From Thalassotalea nanhaiensis (GTDB taxonomy: Bacteria > Pseudomonadota > Gammaproteobacteria > Enterobacterales > Alteromonadaceae): 64,000 bases of DNA. The position numbers and the translations under genes are program-made. This document shows, in pieces, positions 1 through 10,700 of the stretch (position 1 is its first letter; each line of letters begins with the position of its first letter). The notes beneath the pieces are model-generated. The model searched no databases and was not told the origin of the DNA. It saw only the letters and a list, made by a program, of their open reading frames with translations. The stretch lies in assembly GCF_031583575.1 (NCBI RefSeq), contig NZ_CP134146.1, forward strand, positions 186,001 to 250,000, in the 5' to 3' direction.

Positions 1-1541
1 AGCTATCTCTAAAAAAGTATTACCTAAAAGAGACAGGAATAAGTTTAGTTAAAACCTATGAACAATTTCTAAGGGATCATTTCGAGGATGAGCTCAGAGT
101 ATCAAATCTAGAAGGTCGCCCTCCTTATATTCCAACAATAAAACAGTTCAGATATTGGACAAATAAGCTTTTTTCTAAAGATGAAATTACTTTGAAAAGA
201 ACCTCTGAAAATGACTATTTAAGGAACAAAAGAGGAGTGTTAGGTAGCGTTATAGACAAAAGCTTTTTACCTGGTACCACCTTCGAAATAGACGCAACAG
301 TAGCTGATGTTCATATTGTTTCTGAATTTGGAACTCAATATGTGCTGGGTAGGCCGACAATCTACATGATAGCTGATAGAGCAAGTAGGATGATCGTTGG
401 TATGCATGTATCTCTTTTTCATGCATCTTGGAGAGCTGCCAGACAAGCGATTGCGAATTGTTTTATTGAAAAAACTCAATATTGTCGTGAATTTGGTGTG
501 AACATTTCATCTCCTGACTGGCCATGTTTTCATGTTCCGAGAAATTTGATGTGTGATAACGGCGAAATGATTGGTTTAAAGCCGAAAGATGTAGTAACGC
601 CAATGACTTCTTTGTTGTTTGGTCCGCCCTACCGACCTGAGACTAAAGGTGTTATTGAAAGAAGTTTTAAGATTATTAATGATGATAGCTTGCATGAACT
701 TTTAGGGAATACTCGTTTGGGGACGGTAATCAGAGGTCGAAGAGATCCAAGAAAAGATGCTTGTCACACACTTAAGGAAGTCACAACCATTATCATTAAG
801 TCAGTTCTAGAACATAATAGGAGCATTTTGAAAGAGCTTGGGTATTCGAGCTCGTTATTAGTTGAGAACGATTTAACTCCAACTCCCGCAAATTATTGGA
901 AGATTCATCTAGCTAAACAAAAACAAGATCTTAAATTAGCCAATGAAGATGAAGTCATTGCAGAAATTCTTCCACCAGCCGAAGTTAGTATGACTAGAAA
1001 TGGCATTGAGTTTAATGGTCTGTATTACTCATGCTCTGAAGTACTTGAAAAAAGCTTGGCTTCAATAGCTCGGACTAGTGGAAGGTGGAGGCTCGAAGCC
1101 AGAATAGATGAAAATACCACGAACTATATTTATGTAAAGCTAGAACCGAAAGGTAAGTTTTTACGTTGTGAACTTTTATCTCGTAGCCGGATGTTTGCTA
1201 ATAAGACAATGATTGATGCTGACTTTATGCAAGACTGGGTTGAAATTAAGAAAGAGTTAAACCCCGTTAGCATAGAGTCAATAGATGATATGAAACAGCG
1301 CAAGCAATCGAAGAAGGAGGCAAAAAAACGACTTAAGGCTAGTCCTAAAATACCATTTTCACAAAAACGAAAAAATATTAGGCAAAAAAGAAAAGATGAA
1401 CTTCTTAGTACAACTAATGTGATTACCTCTGATAACAGGTGTGAAGCAAAAGTTATAACACAGCAATCTACTGTTGCTGAGGTAGTAGCGCTGCCAATAG
1501 GTAGGGCTAGGAAAAATAGGAGTAGTAATGAAAACGATTAA
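1..1541 (+). CDS. tnsB: TnsB-like transposase, 5' end outside the window
   Basis: DDE transposase of a Tn7-like element; this subunit binds the transposon ends and joins them to target DNA. The frame is open from base 3, so the gene starts upstream; an internal TTG at 192 is not the real start. About 512 residues are visible, against roughly 700 for Tn7 TnsB. The retroviral-integrase core shows its acidic residues in order: Asp in FEIDATVAD (about 290), Asp in MCDNGEM (about 560) and Glu in KGVIERSFK (about 655). The C-terminal tail is Lys/Arg-rich, as expected of the part that contacts TnsC. It overlaps the next gene by 14 bp. A TnsA endonuclease gene, if present, would lie off the left edge. 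Family sure; exact Tn7-like subgroup not assigned. Confidence 0.88.
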   Translation, partial: LSLKKYYLKETGISLVKTYEQFLRDHFEDELRVSNLEGRPPYIPTIKQFRYWTNKLFSKDEITLKRTSENDYLRNKRGVLGSVIDKSFLPGTTFEIDATVADVHIVSEFGTQYVLGRPTIYMIADRASRMIVGMHVSLFHASWRAARQAIANCFIEKTQYCREFGVNISSPDWPCFHVPRNLMCDNGEMIGLKPKDVVTPMTSLLFGPPYRPETKGVIERSFKIINDDSLHELLGNTRLGTVIRGRRDPRKDACHTLKEVTTIIIKSVLEHNRSILKELGYSSSLLVENDLTPTPANYWKIHLAKQKQDLKLANEDEVIAEILPPAEVSMTRNGIEFNGLYYSCSEVLEKSLASIARTSGRWRLEARIDENTTNYIYVKLEPKGKFLRCELLSRSRMFANKTMIDADFMQDWVEIKKELNPVSIESIDDMKQRKQSKKEAKKRLKASPKIPFSQKRKNIRQKRKDELLSTTNVITSDNRCEAKVITQQSTVAEVVALPIGRARKNRSSNEND

Positions 1542-2946
1542 GGCGATATATAATGAAGCCATTCTACCTGAACATAAAGGTAACCCTTTAATTGAGGCTC
1601 TTCCTCCTAAATTACCTTGGCTAAATGTTATGGAGCTGTTTAGTCATTACCCTGACTATGCCGAAGAAATATCTGACCATCCTGATCCATTGGTTCGAGA
1701 TGAGTATTTGGTAAGGATAGACCGTTTAAGGCAACCTTTAACCGATTATCAGACATGCTTTAGGGCAATAGAAAGAAGTCTCAAAAATGGCTATTCTACA
1801 AAAAATCCATTAACACCTACTACTGCGCAATATTTGCATTATTTTGTCGATGAACAGCCAGAAATTGAGCCAGATTCAGGACGATTTACACCTAAAGGAG
1901 AGGGCCTTACTCTAATTGGAGAGAGTGGAATTGGGAAAACAACAATGCTAGAGCAAGTGTTGAGTTATTTTCCGAATGTCATTGTTCACGACGGCTATAA
2001 AGGTACTAATTTAGACTTTTCTAAACAAGTTGTGTGGGTAAAAGTTGACTGTCCTCAAAATTCTAGCGTAAGAGATCTTTGTGAAGAAATATTGTGGTCA
2101 TTAGATCTATCTCTTGATAGACCAAGAACTAGGCCAGAAAAATTAATTGGTTCGCTAATACGTCAAATTGAGCAGGTAATGAAAGCTAGTTTTTTGGGTA
2201 TGCTTGTCATCGATGAAATGCAAAATTTGACATTCAAGAAAACTAAAGGAGAAGATAATCTGCTCAAATTTTTGCACAGGCTTGTAAATAAACTTGGTAT
2301 CCCAATATTTTTTTGTGCGAATCCACCATTTAACCTCTCTTTAATCAAAGAGCTCAAAAATGCACGTCGTGCAGAAAGTTGCTACCACTATCACATGTCT
2401 CCTCTTTCTATTGATAGTGATTCTTGGAAAGTATTTATTCAACAACTGTGGAATTATCAATGGACAAACGTTTTTACTGAATTAACAGATGAACTGAATA
2501 AAAAGATTTTCGAATTATCTGTAGGAAATATTGACATGGCATGCCGCACGTTTAGGGAAGCTCAGAGATTACTTATTGGCAGTGTTGATGAACGTTTAAC
2601 TAAAGCCTCCCTTGAAGCAGGAAATGCAATCGCTTGTAGCCTGTCTCGACAAACACAACAGGTTATCGACTTAAAAACAGCAATTACTCTTCCTGTTGGC
2701 AAAAAACGAACTCAAAAAGTACAATCTAACAGTAATAGTATGAAAGTTGATAAAACGGGCGATGTTTCTAAACCACAGCACTCTGAATTTGCAGTCCAAA
2801 TTCAAGAGTTGATGGGCCTAGTCGATTTGTCTAACGAAATTGAAGATATGGATTTGATGCAACGCTCTAAAAATTTTGAAAGCCAAATGGAGTATTTAAG
2901 TCATGCGGGCGTCCTTTTGGAAGACCCCCTTTCTGAGTTTGGCTAA
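1528..2946 (+). CDS. tnsC: TnsC-like AAA+ transposition regulator
   Basis: ATP-dependent regulator that links the transposase to the target-selecting TniQ proteins. Walker A is GESGIGKTT (residues 131-139) and Walker B is MLVIDE (225-230), followed by the AAA+ core; this is the TniB/TnsC family arrangement. At 472 aa it is a little shorter than Tn7 TnsC (555 aa). The ATG at 1528 has an AGGAG ribosome site about 7 nt upstream, inside the end of tnsB, so the two are translationally coupled. The polar tail after residue 400 is probably the TniQ/TnsB contact region; that is inference. Confidence 0.88.
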   Translation: MKTIKAIYNEAILPEHKGNPLIEALPPKLPWLNVMELFSHYPDYAEEISDHPDPLVRDEYLVRIDRLRQPLTDYQTCFRAIERSLKNGYSTKNPLTPTTAQYLHYFVDEQPEIEPDSGRFTPKGEGLTLIGESGIGKTTMLEQVLSYFPNVIVHDGYKGTNLDFSKQVVWVKVDCPQNSSVRDLCEEILWSLDLSLDRPRTRPEKLIGSLIRQIEQVMKASFLGMLVIDEMQNLTFKKTKGEDNLLKFLHRLVNKLGIPIFFCANPPFNLSLIKELKNARRAESCYHYHMSPLSIDSDSWKVFIQQLWNYQWTNVFTELTDELNKKIFELSVGNIDMACRTFREAQRLLIGSVDERLTKASLEAGNAIACSLSRQTQQVIDLKTAITLPVGKKRTQKVQSNSNSMKVDKTGDVSKPQHSEFAVQIQELMGLVDLSNEIEDMDLMQRSKNFESQMEYLSHAGVLLEDPLSEFG

Positions 2947-2947
2947 A

Positions 2948-4312
2948 ATGTTAATTACTGAAGCTTTGCCTGGAGAAAGTCTCTATAGCCGTTATATAAG
3001 ACATATGACACTTTGGCATATGCCTGCGAAAGCATTTTTACAGACTTTAGTAGGAAATAACCGCGCTAGTATTCATCCTTATATCACTGTAGGTGCTACA
3101 AATGCGGCTGAGTTTTATAGTCAAAATTATAATAAAATTATTAGTGAGCAAACTCTTGCACCATTGTTTGTTCACTTTTCTCATAAACGTAAAAACAAAA
3201 TTTATAAATATTTGTTATTAAATGATTCAGGTAGGGCAATTCGGAACTGTCAGCTCCCTAATTTTAGAGAATCTGAAAAGCTTTCTCTAAAATACTGTCT
3301 TGTTTGTGTACACAATGATATTAAAAAATATGGTATTTCATATTGGCATATAGCCCATCAAGTACCAGGAATAAATTCATGCTATAAGCATCAAATATCA
3401 TTATTACATCTCTCACTTCCCTGTAGACCACATATTAAAATGGGATTACTGCCGAGTTTAATCGGAGATGCCAAAGCAAGTACAAAAGAAAGTTTTTTAC
3501 TTGCACGTTATGTATATAGTCGTTTACAGAATATTGTTAATATTGGCAGACCATACAATATTAATACGCTGCTAGAGAAGCTTCGTCGTACGGGGTTTAT
3601 AAGAGAAAACAATCGTGTTCTGAGAGCAGAGTTAACATATGAATGTTTTCATCTTAGTCGCAAATTACAACACTCAAGTGTAGGGTTACTCCCAAGGTCA
3701 GATACTGACTTTAACTACTTCTCATATTTGTTATGCAATCAACATCCACAACACCCATTTAAATACTTGTTTCTTGAGTTTTGGTTAACTTTTTTCTGCA
3801 AAACCAAAGTTAAACCTGTACTAGAAGTTACAGCAGTTGATAATACAAAACAGCAAACGATTTTAAAAAACAAGTACTTAGATTTACTTCGAGGAGGCTT
3901 ATCATTAGCAAAAATCAGCCAAAAAACAGGAAAAAGTAGATGTTATTTAAAACTCTTAGCATTGAAGAATAAGATTTCAATCAATATGAAGCCTAGATTG
4001 ATAACTACAGAGGTCGTGAAGGGGGTTCTGAAGATGGCCTATAAAGGTTTTCACCGGAAAGCTATAGCTAAACATTTTAAGATATCAACCGGTAGCATAT
4101 CCCAAATAATATCTGCTGAATCTGGATTAGTGCAAAGGAGAAGGCGGGCTAAATTTGAATCTCGAAGGCGAAAGTATAAAGCTCAAGTTTTAAAGTGGAT
4201 AGCATTAGAACCTTCTGATAGTAAAAAGTATATAAGAAAATATCTACCTTATGCTTATTCGTGGCTGTATCGTCATGAAAGGAAATGGTTGTACCAACAA
4301 CTTAACTTTTAA
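2948..4312 (+). CDS. tniQ: TniQ/TnsD-family target-site selector (first copy)
   Basis: Target-selection protein of a Tn7-like element. I place the start at ATG 2948, directly after the tnsC stop, because the protein then begins with the typical TniQ start (M-LITEALPGESLYSRYIR). An upstream in-frame ATG at 2903 would add 15 residues not typical of the family. A zinc-ribbon-like pattern C-x2-C ... YWHIAHQ ... C-x2-H (CLVC to SCYKH) occurs around residues 115-150. A C-terminal half with helix-turn-helix-like stretches (HRKAIAKHFKISTGSISQI) and a very basic tail fits a sequence-specific DNA binder such as TnsD. Length 454 aa against 508 for Tn7 TnsD. The attachment site it recognises is not visible. 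Confidence 0.82.
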   Translation: MLITEALPGESLYSRYIRHMTLWHMPAKAFLQTLVGNNRASIHPYITVGATNAAEFYSQNYNKIISEQTLAPLFVHFSHKRKNKIYKYLLLNDSGRAIRNCQLPNFRESEKLSLKYCLVCVHNDIKKYGISYWHIAHQVPGINSCYKHQISLLHLSLPCRPHIKMGLLPSLIGDAKASTKESFLLARYVYSRLQNIVNIGRPYNINTLLEKLRRTGFIRENNRVLRAELTYECFHLSRKLQHSSVGLLPRSDTDFNYFSYLLCNQHPQHPFKYLFLEFWLTFFCKTKVKPVLEVTAVDNTKQQTILKNKYLDLLRGGLSLAKISQKTGKSRCYLKLLALKNKISINMKPRLITTEVVKGVLKMAYKGFHRKAIAKHFKISTGSISQIISAESGLVQRRRRAKFESRRRKYKAQVLKWIALEPSDSKKYIRKYLPYAYSWLYRHERKWLYQQLNF

Positions 4313-4388
4313 CAGTTATTCTAGATTTCATATGTAATTTTAAATTTAATTTTATACTTGGACTCTTAACGAGCTGGATGATTCAGAA

Positions 4389-5510
4389 TTGCTAAAAATA
4401 CAAAAAGATGAATTAATACACAGTTTCATTTATCGAACCCAGAAAATAAATGGCATATTACAGTATCACAATATACTTACAGCAGTTGGGATGTGGCATG
4501 ATAAAATAGGTATTCTACCTGAAACTTTGAAAGTATACGGTACAATTGATGAGCCATCTATATTGAACAGTCTTCGTATAATTGGGATGGCAAATACACC
4601 TAAAAGATTGTTTGAATATCCATTTGGTTTTGCAAATGACTTACGCAACTTTTTATTTGGAAGGTCAATTAGAATGAAGAACTCTGCTGCTCACGGAATT
4701 CGAGTGACTTTTTGCCCTTGCTGTATAGAAAAAAATATTAAGAAGCTAGGCTTTGCATATTTCAAAATACACTGGTTTAACAATACTTATTGTACAGTGC
4801 ACCATTCCCCATTGTATGAACTAAAAACAAGCTTTTATTCTAGAGCTAAAGCAATTAAAGCCATCGACATAATATTGCGCGGTAAAATTCCACAGGATGC
4901 AAGCATTATTACTCAGCATAATGATTTGAAGGTAATACAACAGAATAATGTAAACAATCATTTCGCTGGATGCTTTACTAGAGAGTTAAATAAGAAGTTT
5001 CCATGGCCGGTTAATTTTGATGATAATTCTTGGGATATGTCATCGGATGAAATAGCTGAGATTCAAGATAACTTTGAATATTTACACAAACGCTACCCCT
5101 ATACTCTTGAAAGGATTTTTAAAAATAAAGCTAAAGTTATTGATGTATTGCTAGGGGTATTTAATAGAAATGCTATTAGTGGTAAGGTTATAAAACTTAG
5201 AAGCTCAAGCTGTCAAATTTGCACTAACTATAATTGTATTCTTAATCTGACGATTAAACGTCCAACCCCGTCTTCTCAGCTTGCAGACTTATGTACACAA
5301 AACCAGTTTGCTCTATTAGACTCACTCGGAGCCTCACCCAGATATAGAAATAAAAATCTAGAGGAAAAGGCTGCTCATATGTCGCTCGAAGATAAAATTA
5401 AAGTTGTAGGTACAAAAGGAGAAGAAAGGTTACAGCTTGAGAAAAAATGGTCAATCGAACTTGAAGAGAAATTTCTTTTTAGGGGATGGTTTGATGAGTC
5501 TCTAATGTAG
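4389..5510 (+). CDS. Second TniQ-family protein
   Basis: A second, different TniQ-like protein of 373 aa. It has the same zinc pattern as its neighbour (FCPCCIEKN ... FKIHWFNNTYCTVHH, about residues 108-141), with C-x2-C and C-x3-H spacing and the GFAYFKIHW core. It starts at TTG 4389; the frame has stops just upstream (4341, 4347) and no ATG near the family N-terminus, so a TTG start is the best choice. It lacks the basic C-terminal domain of the first copy. Two TniQ proteins in one Tn7-like operon usually mean two targeting routes; no cas genes are nearby, so a CRISPR-guided role has no support here. Confidence 0.75.
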   Translation: MLKIQKDELIHSFIYRTQKINGILQYHNILTAVGMWHDKIGILPETLKVYGTIDEPSILNSLRIIGMANTPKRLFEYPFGFANDLRNFLFGRSIRMKNSAAHGIRVTFCPCCIEKNIKKLGFAYFKIHWFNNTYCTVHHSPLYELKTSFYSRAKAIKAIDIILRGKIPQDASIITQHNDLKVIQQNNVNNHFAGCFTRELNKKFPWPVNFDDNSWDMSSDEIAEIQDNFEYLHKRYPYTLERIFKNKAKVIDVLLGVFNRNAISGKVIKLRSSSCQICTNYNCILNLTIKRPTPSSQLADLCTQNQFALLDSLGASPRYRNKNLEEKAAHMSLEDKIKVVGTKGEERLQLEKKWSIELEEKFLFRGWFDESLM

Positions 5511-6455
5511 TTATTTGATAAATAAGGTATTGATAGTTGTTGTTTGTAAGGGGGTAAACATTATCGAATTTCAAGTTCTATAGATTCTTTATACAATTCG
5601 TTGGAGATTGCCCCAATAGTCAGGGGCATTTCTGAATTCCAATCGACATCAGCCTCTCGCCGTACATTAAGTTTGCCTTATCAATTAGAAGTTGCGAGCT
5701 TTTTTACTCTACTTAAAGCTACGAAATTCACGACTTAGAAGATCGAAAGCGCGAACGTAATAAAAGCTCCCTGTATAAATAATCGCGAGAAGGATTATTG
5801 AACGAATTTTATGCACAGATGTACGTGATACGTAGCTTATATCTCTTTGGCGATTTTAGTAGATTCCTTGCAAAGCTGCATGAACATTACCTAACTTAGG
5901 TTCAATAGTTTGCAGTGTATAAGTAAAGCTCGCGGCTGAAAATCGTGGTTCACAAACAATGGTTTGACTCCCATGAGTCAGTAAATGATTTCCCTTGAAG
6001 TTAATTGTGGCTAACCAGGTGTGACTTGTTATATTACTTGGTTATAAATGAGCTGGTTGTAATATTCTAAAATCGGCATGCTCCAAGAAGGAGCTTACAA
6101 TCAAAAGAAATTTTACTAATGACATTCTTACATACATTATCATCCCGATTAAATCTGCTATGGTATTCGGCCTTTAACATATTTAAAAAATAGGCTTCCA
6201 TCTATAGCAAATTACAACACCAACAATGTAGCCCTGATAAAAATGACATCTACTTGACATTTAATTGACATTAATTGTTCGATAATCAATTGATTTTCAT
6301 AACAATTTACAAGTACCCTAAATCAAATGGATTTTGTTCTATATGCATGGTTTGCAATATATCTCTTTTTGATAAAAGTTTGATTGAATACTCTGAATAT
6401 GATCGAAGTTCGCTTCATTTGACTGATTTAAACTCATATTATAAAGGGTATTTAT
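5511..6455. other. Gene-free interval of about 945 bp
   Basis: No convincing gene on either strand. Small structures only: a GCCCC/GGGGC hairpin at about 5610-5628 that may end the tniQ transcript, a TGACT/AGTCA inverted repeat near 5965-5980, a GCTCC-aagaa-GGAGC hairpin near 6080-6095, and a three-fold 11-bp direct repeat at 6244-6276 listed separately. A minus-strand frame of about 35 codons starting GTG near 5821 is hydrophobic, but it has no further support. Confidence 0.6.
6244..6276. repeat. Three tandem 11-bp repeats starting TGACAT
   Basis: TGACAT begins at 6244, 6255 and 6266, an exact 11-bp period with AT-rich spacers (ctact, ttaat, taatt). An 11-bp spacing of direct half-sites is typical of PhoB/OmpR-type regulators, and on the minus strand the units read TGTCA, like a Pho box. 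It lies about 180 bp before the secreted peptidase gene. Transposase-binding sites or a transposon end are alternative readings. Confidence 0.5.
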
Positions 6456-7766
6456 ATGAACATCACGGCATCGTCGTCTATCACTTACGATAGTCGAACA
6501 TTGAGCTTTTACTCCCTCACCAGACAACTGTTTAAATACATTAATTCGTTTTATTTCATGGCTTTTTATTTTCTTTTGCTCTGCGCTACTTTTGCTGTAG
6601 AGGCGAGTAATAATAAGCTCAATGGCCTAAACCATAATCGTGTATTAGATGAATATATTGTCACATTTAACATCACAGATACCCAAGATATTAAAAGGTT
6701 AATAAAGAAATTCGGCGGTACATATAAAAAACAATTTCAATCTACGTCTGGTATTTATGTGCAAATTCCAGAGTCTAGCCTTGAAGACTTTAGCAAACAC
6801 GAAAGTGTAGAGCTAGTTGAGGCAAACCTAATAGTTGAAAAAGCAAGTTATGACTGGGGACTAGATCGATTAAATCAATCCACACCTGTTTTGGATGGCA
6901 ATGTGTCGACTACACTATCAGGCGATAACATTAGTGTTTATATGCTTGATACTGGTATTAACTTTGCTCATGAAGCGTTCAATGGTAATGCTACCCCCTT
7001 TTGGGATTATACCGGAGGCTCGGGCAGTGACTGTAATGGGCATGGCACTCATACAGCAGGAACTGTAAATAATGTAGTACCACTAAGTCAGCTATATTCT
7101 GTGAAAGTACTTGATTGTTCAGGTAATGCGCCATTGTCGACCGTTCTTTCAGGAATTGATGCAGTGCTATATACAGCGCCACCAGCTCAAATTACAGATG
7201 TTGTTTTTTTAGGGTTTATTAGTGCTAACAGTTCTTCCCTTGATAATGCGGTAACTAACTTAATTAGTGCCGGTTATGAAGTCGTCACAATGGCGGGGAA
7301 TTCTAATAATGATGCTTGTAACTTTTCACCAGCACACCTTTCCTATGTACGTACCATTGGCTCTTTAGGGAAAAATGATGTGCCTTCTGCATTTACAAAT
7401 TATGGCTCTTGCATTGATATGTCAGCCCCTGGTGAGGATATCTTATCAGCTGCTTATTTCGATAACAGTTTAGAAATCACAATGTCGGGCAGTTCAATGG
7501 CTGCAGCCTATATTACCGGAGTGCTCGCAGGCTATTTATCTCAAGGAATGACATGGGATAACTTGATGATGGATTCAATGGAGTTTCCATCATGCATGGG
7601 AGGGCCATGTAGAATCGTAGTGCTACAACAAAACAGCACACTACAGACTATTGATTATCAATATGATGCCAAAGGGCGCTTAAAGAATATTAAAAATAAT
7701 GAGAATAAAGATGTGACCTACAGTTATGACGATGCAGGTAATCGCACACAAGTTAAGGAGAACTAG
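6456..7766 (+). CDS. Secreted subtilisin-like (S8) protease with C-terminal YD repeats
   Basis: Subtilase of 436 aa. An N-terminal leader with a hydrophobic segment at residues 31-50 suggests export, with cleavage near AVEA-SNN. Residues about 62-128 resemble an inhibitor I9 propeptide. The catalytic triad is visible: Asp165 (YMLDTGIN), His196 (NGHGTHTAG) and Ser347 (SGSSMAA), with the oxyanion Asn282 (AGNSN). After the protease domain, residues 400-434 hold two RHS/YD repeats (YDAKGRLKNI and YDDAGNRTQV), which is unusual for a subtilase. ATG 6456 has an AAAGGG site at proper distance; ATG 6558, just before the hydrophobic segment, has none. Only 2 bp separate it from the RHS gene, so the two form an operon. 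A role in processing the RHS product is inference. Confidence 0.82.
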   Translation: MNITASSSITYDSRTLSFYSLTRQLFKYINSFYFMAFYFLLLCATFAVEASNNKLNGLNHNRVLDEYIVTFNITDTQDIKRLIKKFGGTYKKQFQSTSGIYVQIPESSLEDFSKHESVELVEANLIVEKASYDWGLDRLNQSTPVLDGNVSTTLSGDNISVYMLDTGINFAHEAFNGNATPFWDYTGGSGSDCNGHGTHTAGTVNNVVPLSQLYSVKVLDCSGNAPLSTVLSGIDAVLYTAPPAQITDVVFLGFISANSSSLDNAVTNLISAGYEVVTMAGNSNNDACNFSPAHLSYVRTIGSLGKNDVPSAFTNYGSCIDMSAPGEDILSAAYFDNSLEITMSGSSMAAAYITGVLAGYLSQGMTWDNLMMDSMEFPSCMGGPCRIVVLQQNSTLQTIDYQYDAKGRLKNIKNNENKDVTYSYDDAGNRTQVKEN

Positions 7767-7768
7767 GC

Positions 7769-10700
7769 ATGAAACAGTTAATTAACGCTTCTTGGCTACT
7801 ATTAGTCAGCGCTCTCACGGGCCAAACCTTTGCAGAAGAAGATAACGAGTATATTAAACCGCTAGAAATCGTGACTGATATTAACGGGGTCGATTTAAAC
7901 TCGGGCAAATATTACCCTCAATTTCCGGCTCTAAGTATCCCGGCTGCGCCTCGCTTATCGTTTCATACCATTCAAAAGTTTGAATCACGAGTTGATGGTA
8001 CATGGTCGGCCGGAGGGAATACCCGCATAGAATCGCATTCGGTTACGTTTGGTGGTAGTACCTCAGAGTTTTTTGAATGTATTGATGACGATTGTATTCC
8101 TGAACGAAACACAGGGTCTACCCTATTCGGTAATATGTCTGGTCCTTTCTTTCTATATACGCAAGGAAGTACAGGCGTAAAGGTAAAGTACAATGTAAAA
8201 GCCGGTATTTACCCGACTAATGGGGTTCACTACCCTAATGGCACATTTTACGCGAGTGAAATTACTTACCCGGACGGGGAAGTAATTTCCATAGATTATA
8301 CTCAAAACCCATCTAATTATGACCAACGACCGAATAAAGCAACGAGTAGCTTAGGCTATGAAATGGCGTTTACCTATCAATCGAATAGTAACGGCTCTCT
8401 TTGGGCGGTAATAAAGCGTGTAACTATTGCTAAGACAAGTGCACCGAGCGTTATTTTAGCGGAAAATAACTATTCTAGCTCTAATGGTACGGTAACAGAT
8501 GCTTTAGGAAGAACGTGGGATTATACCGGCTTTACGAATAGCTTATACCTACCAGAGCACGCGACTAATTTTAGTTATAAATTACCGTCTAATAGCGCTA
8601 ATAACATTTCTGTAAGCTCTGCATATTTACCTTATGATGATGAGACACACGCTAATTTTGTGACAAGCGTTACTCGTAATGGTGAAACGTATAATTACAG
8701 CTATACACCAACAAGCGGTATCCAATACGACCCGAAAAAACAATTTACTCAAATCGATATTACCGGGCCAGATAATTATCAGCGCACAATTAAATTAAAT
8801 GCGTCGAGTGGTAAAAGCAAAAGCGTACAAGTTGCCAGTGATACGGGCAGCTTAGGTAATGAAACGCTTTACGAATATAACCTTAATAAGCAGCTAGAGA
8901 AAATCACGTACCCAGAAGGTAATAGCGTCAATATTTATTATGATGGTAACGGTAATATCACCTCGAAACACGTTCATGCTAAACCGGGCTCTGGTCTTGC
9001 CTCTATCGTTACTACTGCTAATTATGATTTAAGTCTACCGGGTTTAAACGCCTTTAGACCGACCTATACGGTAGATGCAAATAACAACCGTACTGATTAT
9101 ACCTTTGATTCACTTCACGGCGGTATGCTCACCAAGCTAGAGCCAGCAGGTCAAAATGGCATGCGTAGATTAACAACCAATACTTATACCTCAATAGGTG
9201 GTTATGACCGGTTAACCAAAACCTCAATATGCAGTGGCTCAGAGTGTGGGACTAGCAAAGAGTTTATTACCGAATATACGTACTGGAATAATACTCACAT
9301 AGTCGAAACCGTTACCGAGCGAAACTACGGTAATACTCTGAATAAAACAACTACGTATACTTATGATGGTGCCGGAAATAAATTAAGTGAAGACGGTCCG
9401 TTATCCGGGTTAGATGATGCGACGTATTATCGCTATGATACTACGGGCAGAATGACTTGGGAAATATCACCGGTTAATCAACAAGGCGTTAGGGTCGCGA
9501 GTAAAACAACGTATCGAGACCAAGATAATCAACCGCTTAAGGTTGAGCAAGGGACACTTTCATCAAGTACAGACACGACCTTAGACGTTAATTTAACGAC
9601 AAATTACACCTATGACAGTAACGATATGCCGGTTAAAACAACGGTAAACTCTGATGCTGCTACGGAGTCTGTCACGCAAACCTCGTATACGCCTCGTAAC
9701 TTAGTCGATTGTCAGGTTATACGTATGAATCCGGCTATATTTGCCAGTTTACCAGGTTCAGCGTGTAGTTTAGGTACTGCCGGGACTTTTGGTAGTGACC
9801 GTATTACTAAAAATACTTATGATAACAATGGCCGAGTGACTAAAACTATTTCTGGGTATAATACGATTGATGAAGCAATTGATATTGAAATCGCCTATAC
9901 CGGCAATGGTCAAGCCGACTATAAAAAAGACGGTAACGGCAATTTAACGAATTATACCTATGATGGAGTTGATAGGTTAAGTCGTACAACCTTCCCGGAT
10001 AACACGTATGAGCTAAATACGTATGATACCAATGGAAATGTGGAAACCTTGCGTAAACGTGACGGAGTCGTCCTTACGCATACCTATGATGCGTTAAACT
10101 TAAAAACTCAAACGACAATCCCGAATGAATCTGCGCTTGTCTTTACCTATGATAATTTTGATAGACCTAAAACGTCTACTCGCGACTCTAGCGTTGTAAG
10201 TAATACCTATGATGATTTAGGGCGTTTGTTAACGTCTACCACCAATAATAAAACCCTAAGCTATTTATATGATGTTGCAGGTAGACGTATACGCCTAACG
10301 CATCCGGACGGATTCTACATAATCTATGATTATGACAGTTCAGGCGCATTAACCGCGATTAAAGAAAGTGGTACTAAAGAACTTGTAGGATATGATTATA
10401 ACGAGCTTGGTCAATTGGTGAGTATGACCCGTAACAATGGGGTTGTATCAACACTTGACCATGATGAATTAGGGCGTTTAACAGACTTTGCTCATGGGTC
10501 GATTAACGCGTCAAGTTTTAACTACAATCCGGCGAGTCAGATAACCTATCGAACTGCGAGTAATGCGAGTTTTCAAATATCTATCCCGAGTGTAGGAGAG
10601 CAAGCCTATACCCCGAATAACCTTAATCAATACACTAACGTTGCTGGTAATAGCCTAAGTTATGATTTGACCGGTAATTTGATTAATTACGATGGGTGGA

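Noticed and set aside
5511-6455. A CRISPR array or guide RNA near the two tniQ genes
   Set aside because: No repeat of 25-40 bp with regular spacers is present; the only regular repeat is the 11-bp TGACAT array, and no cas genes follow.
6275-6493. A 72-codon open frame just before the protease gene
   Set aside because: It overlaps the protease start in another frame, has no ribosome site and no recognisable protein character.
7750-7780. Protease and RHS genes as one gene broken by a frameshift or stop
   Set aside because: The RHS protein has its own AAGGAG site, ATG and signal peptide right after the protease stop, so two genes are intended.
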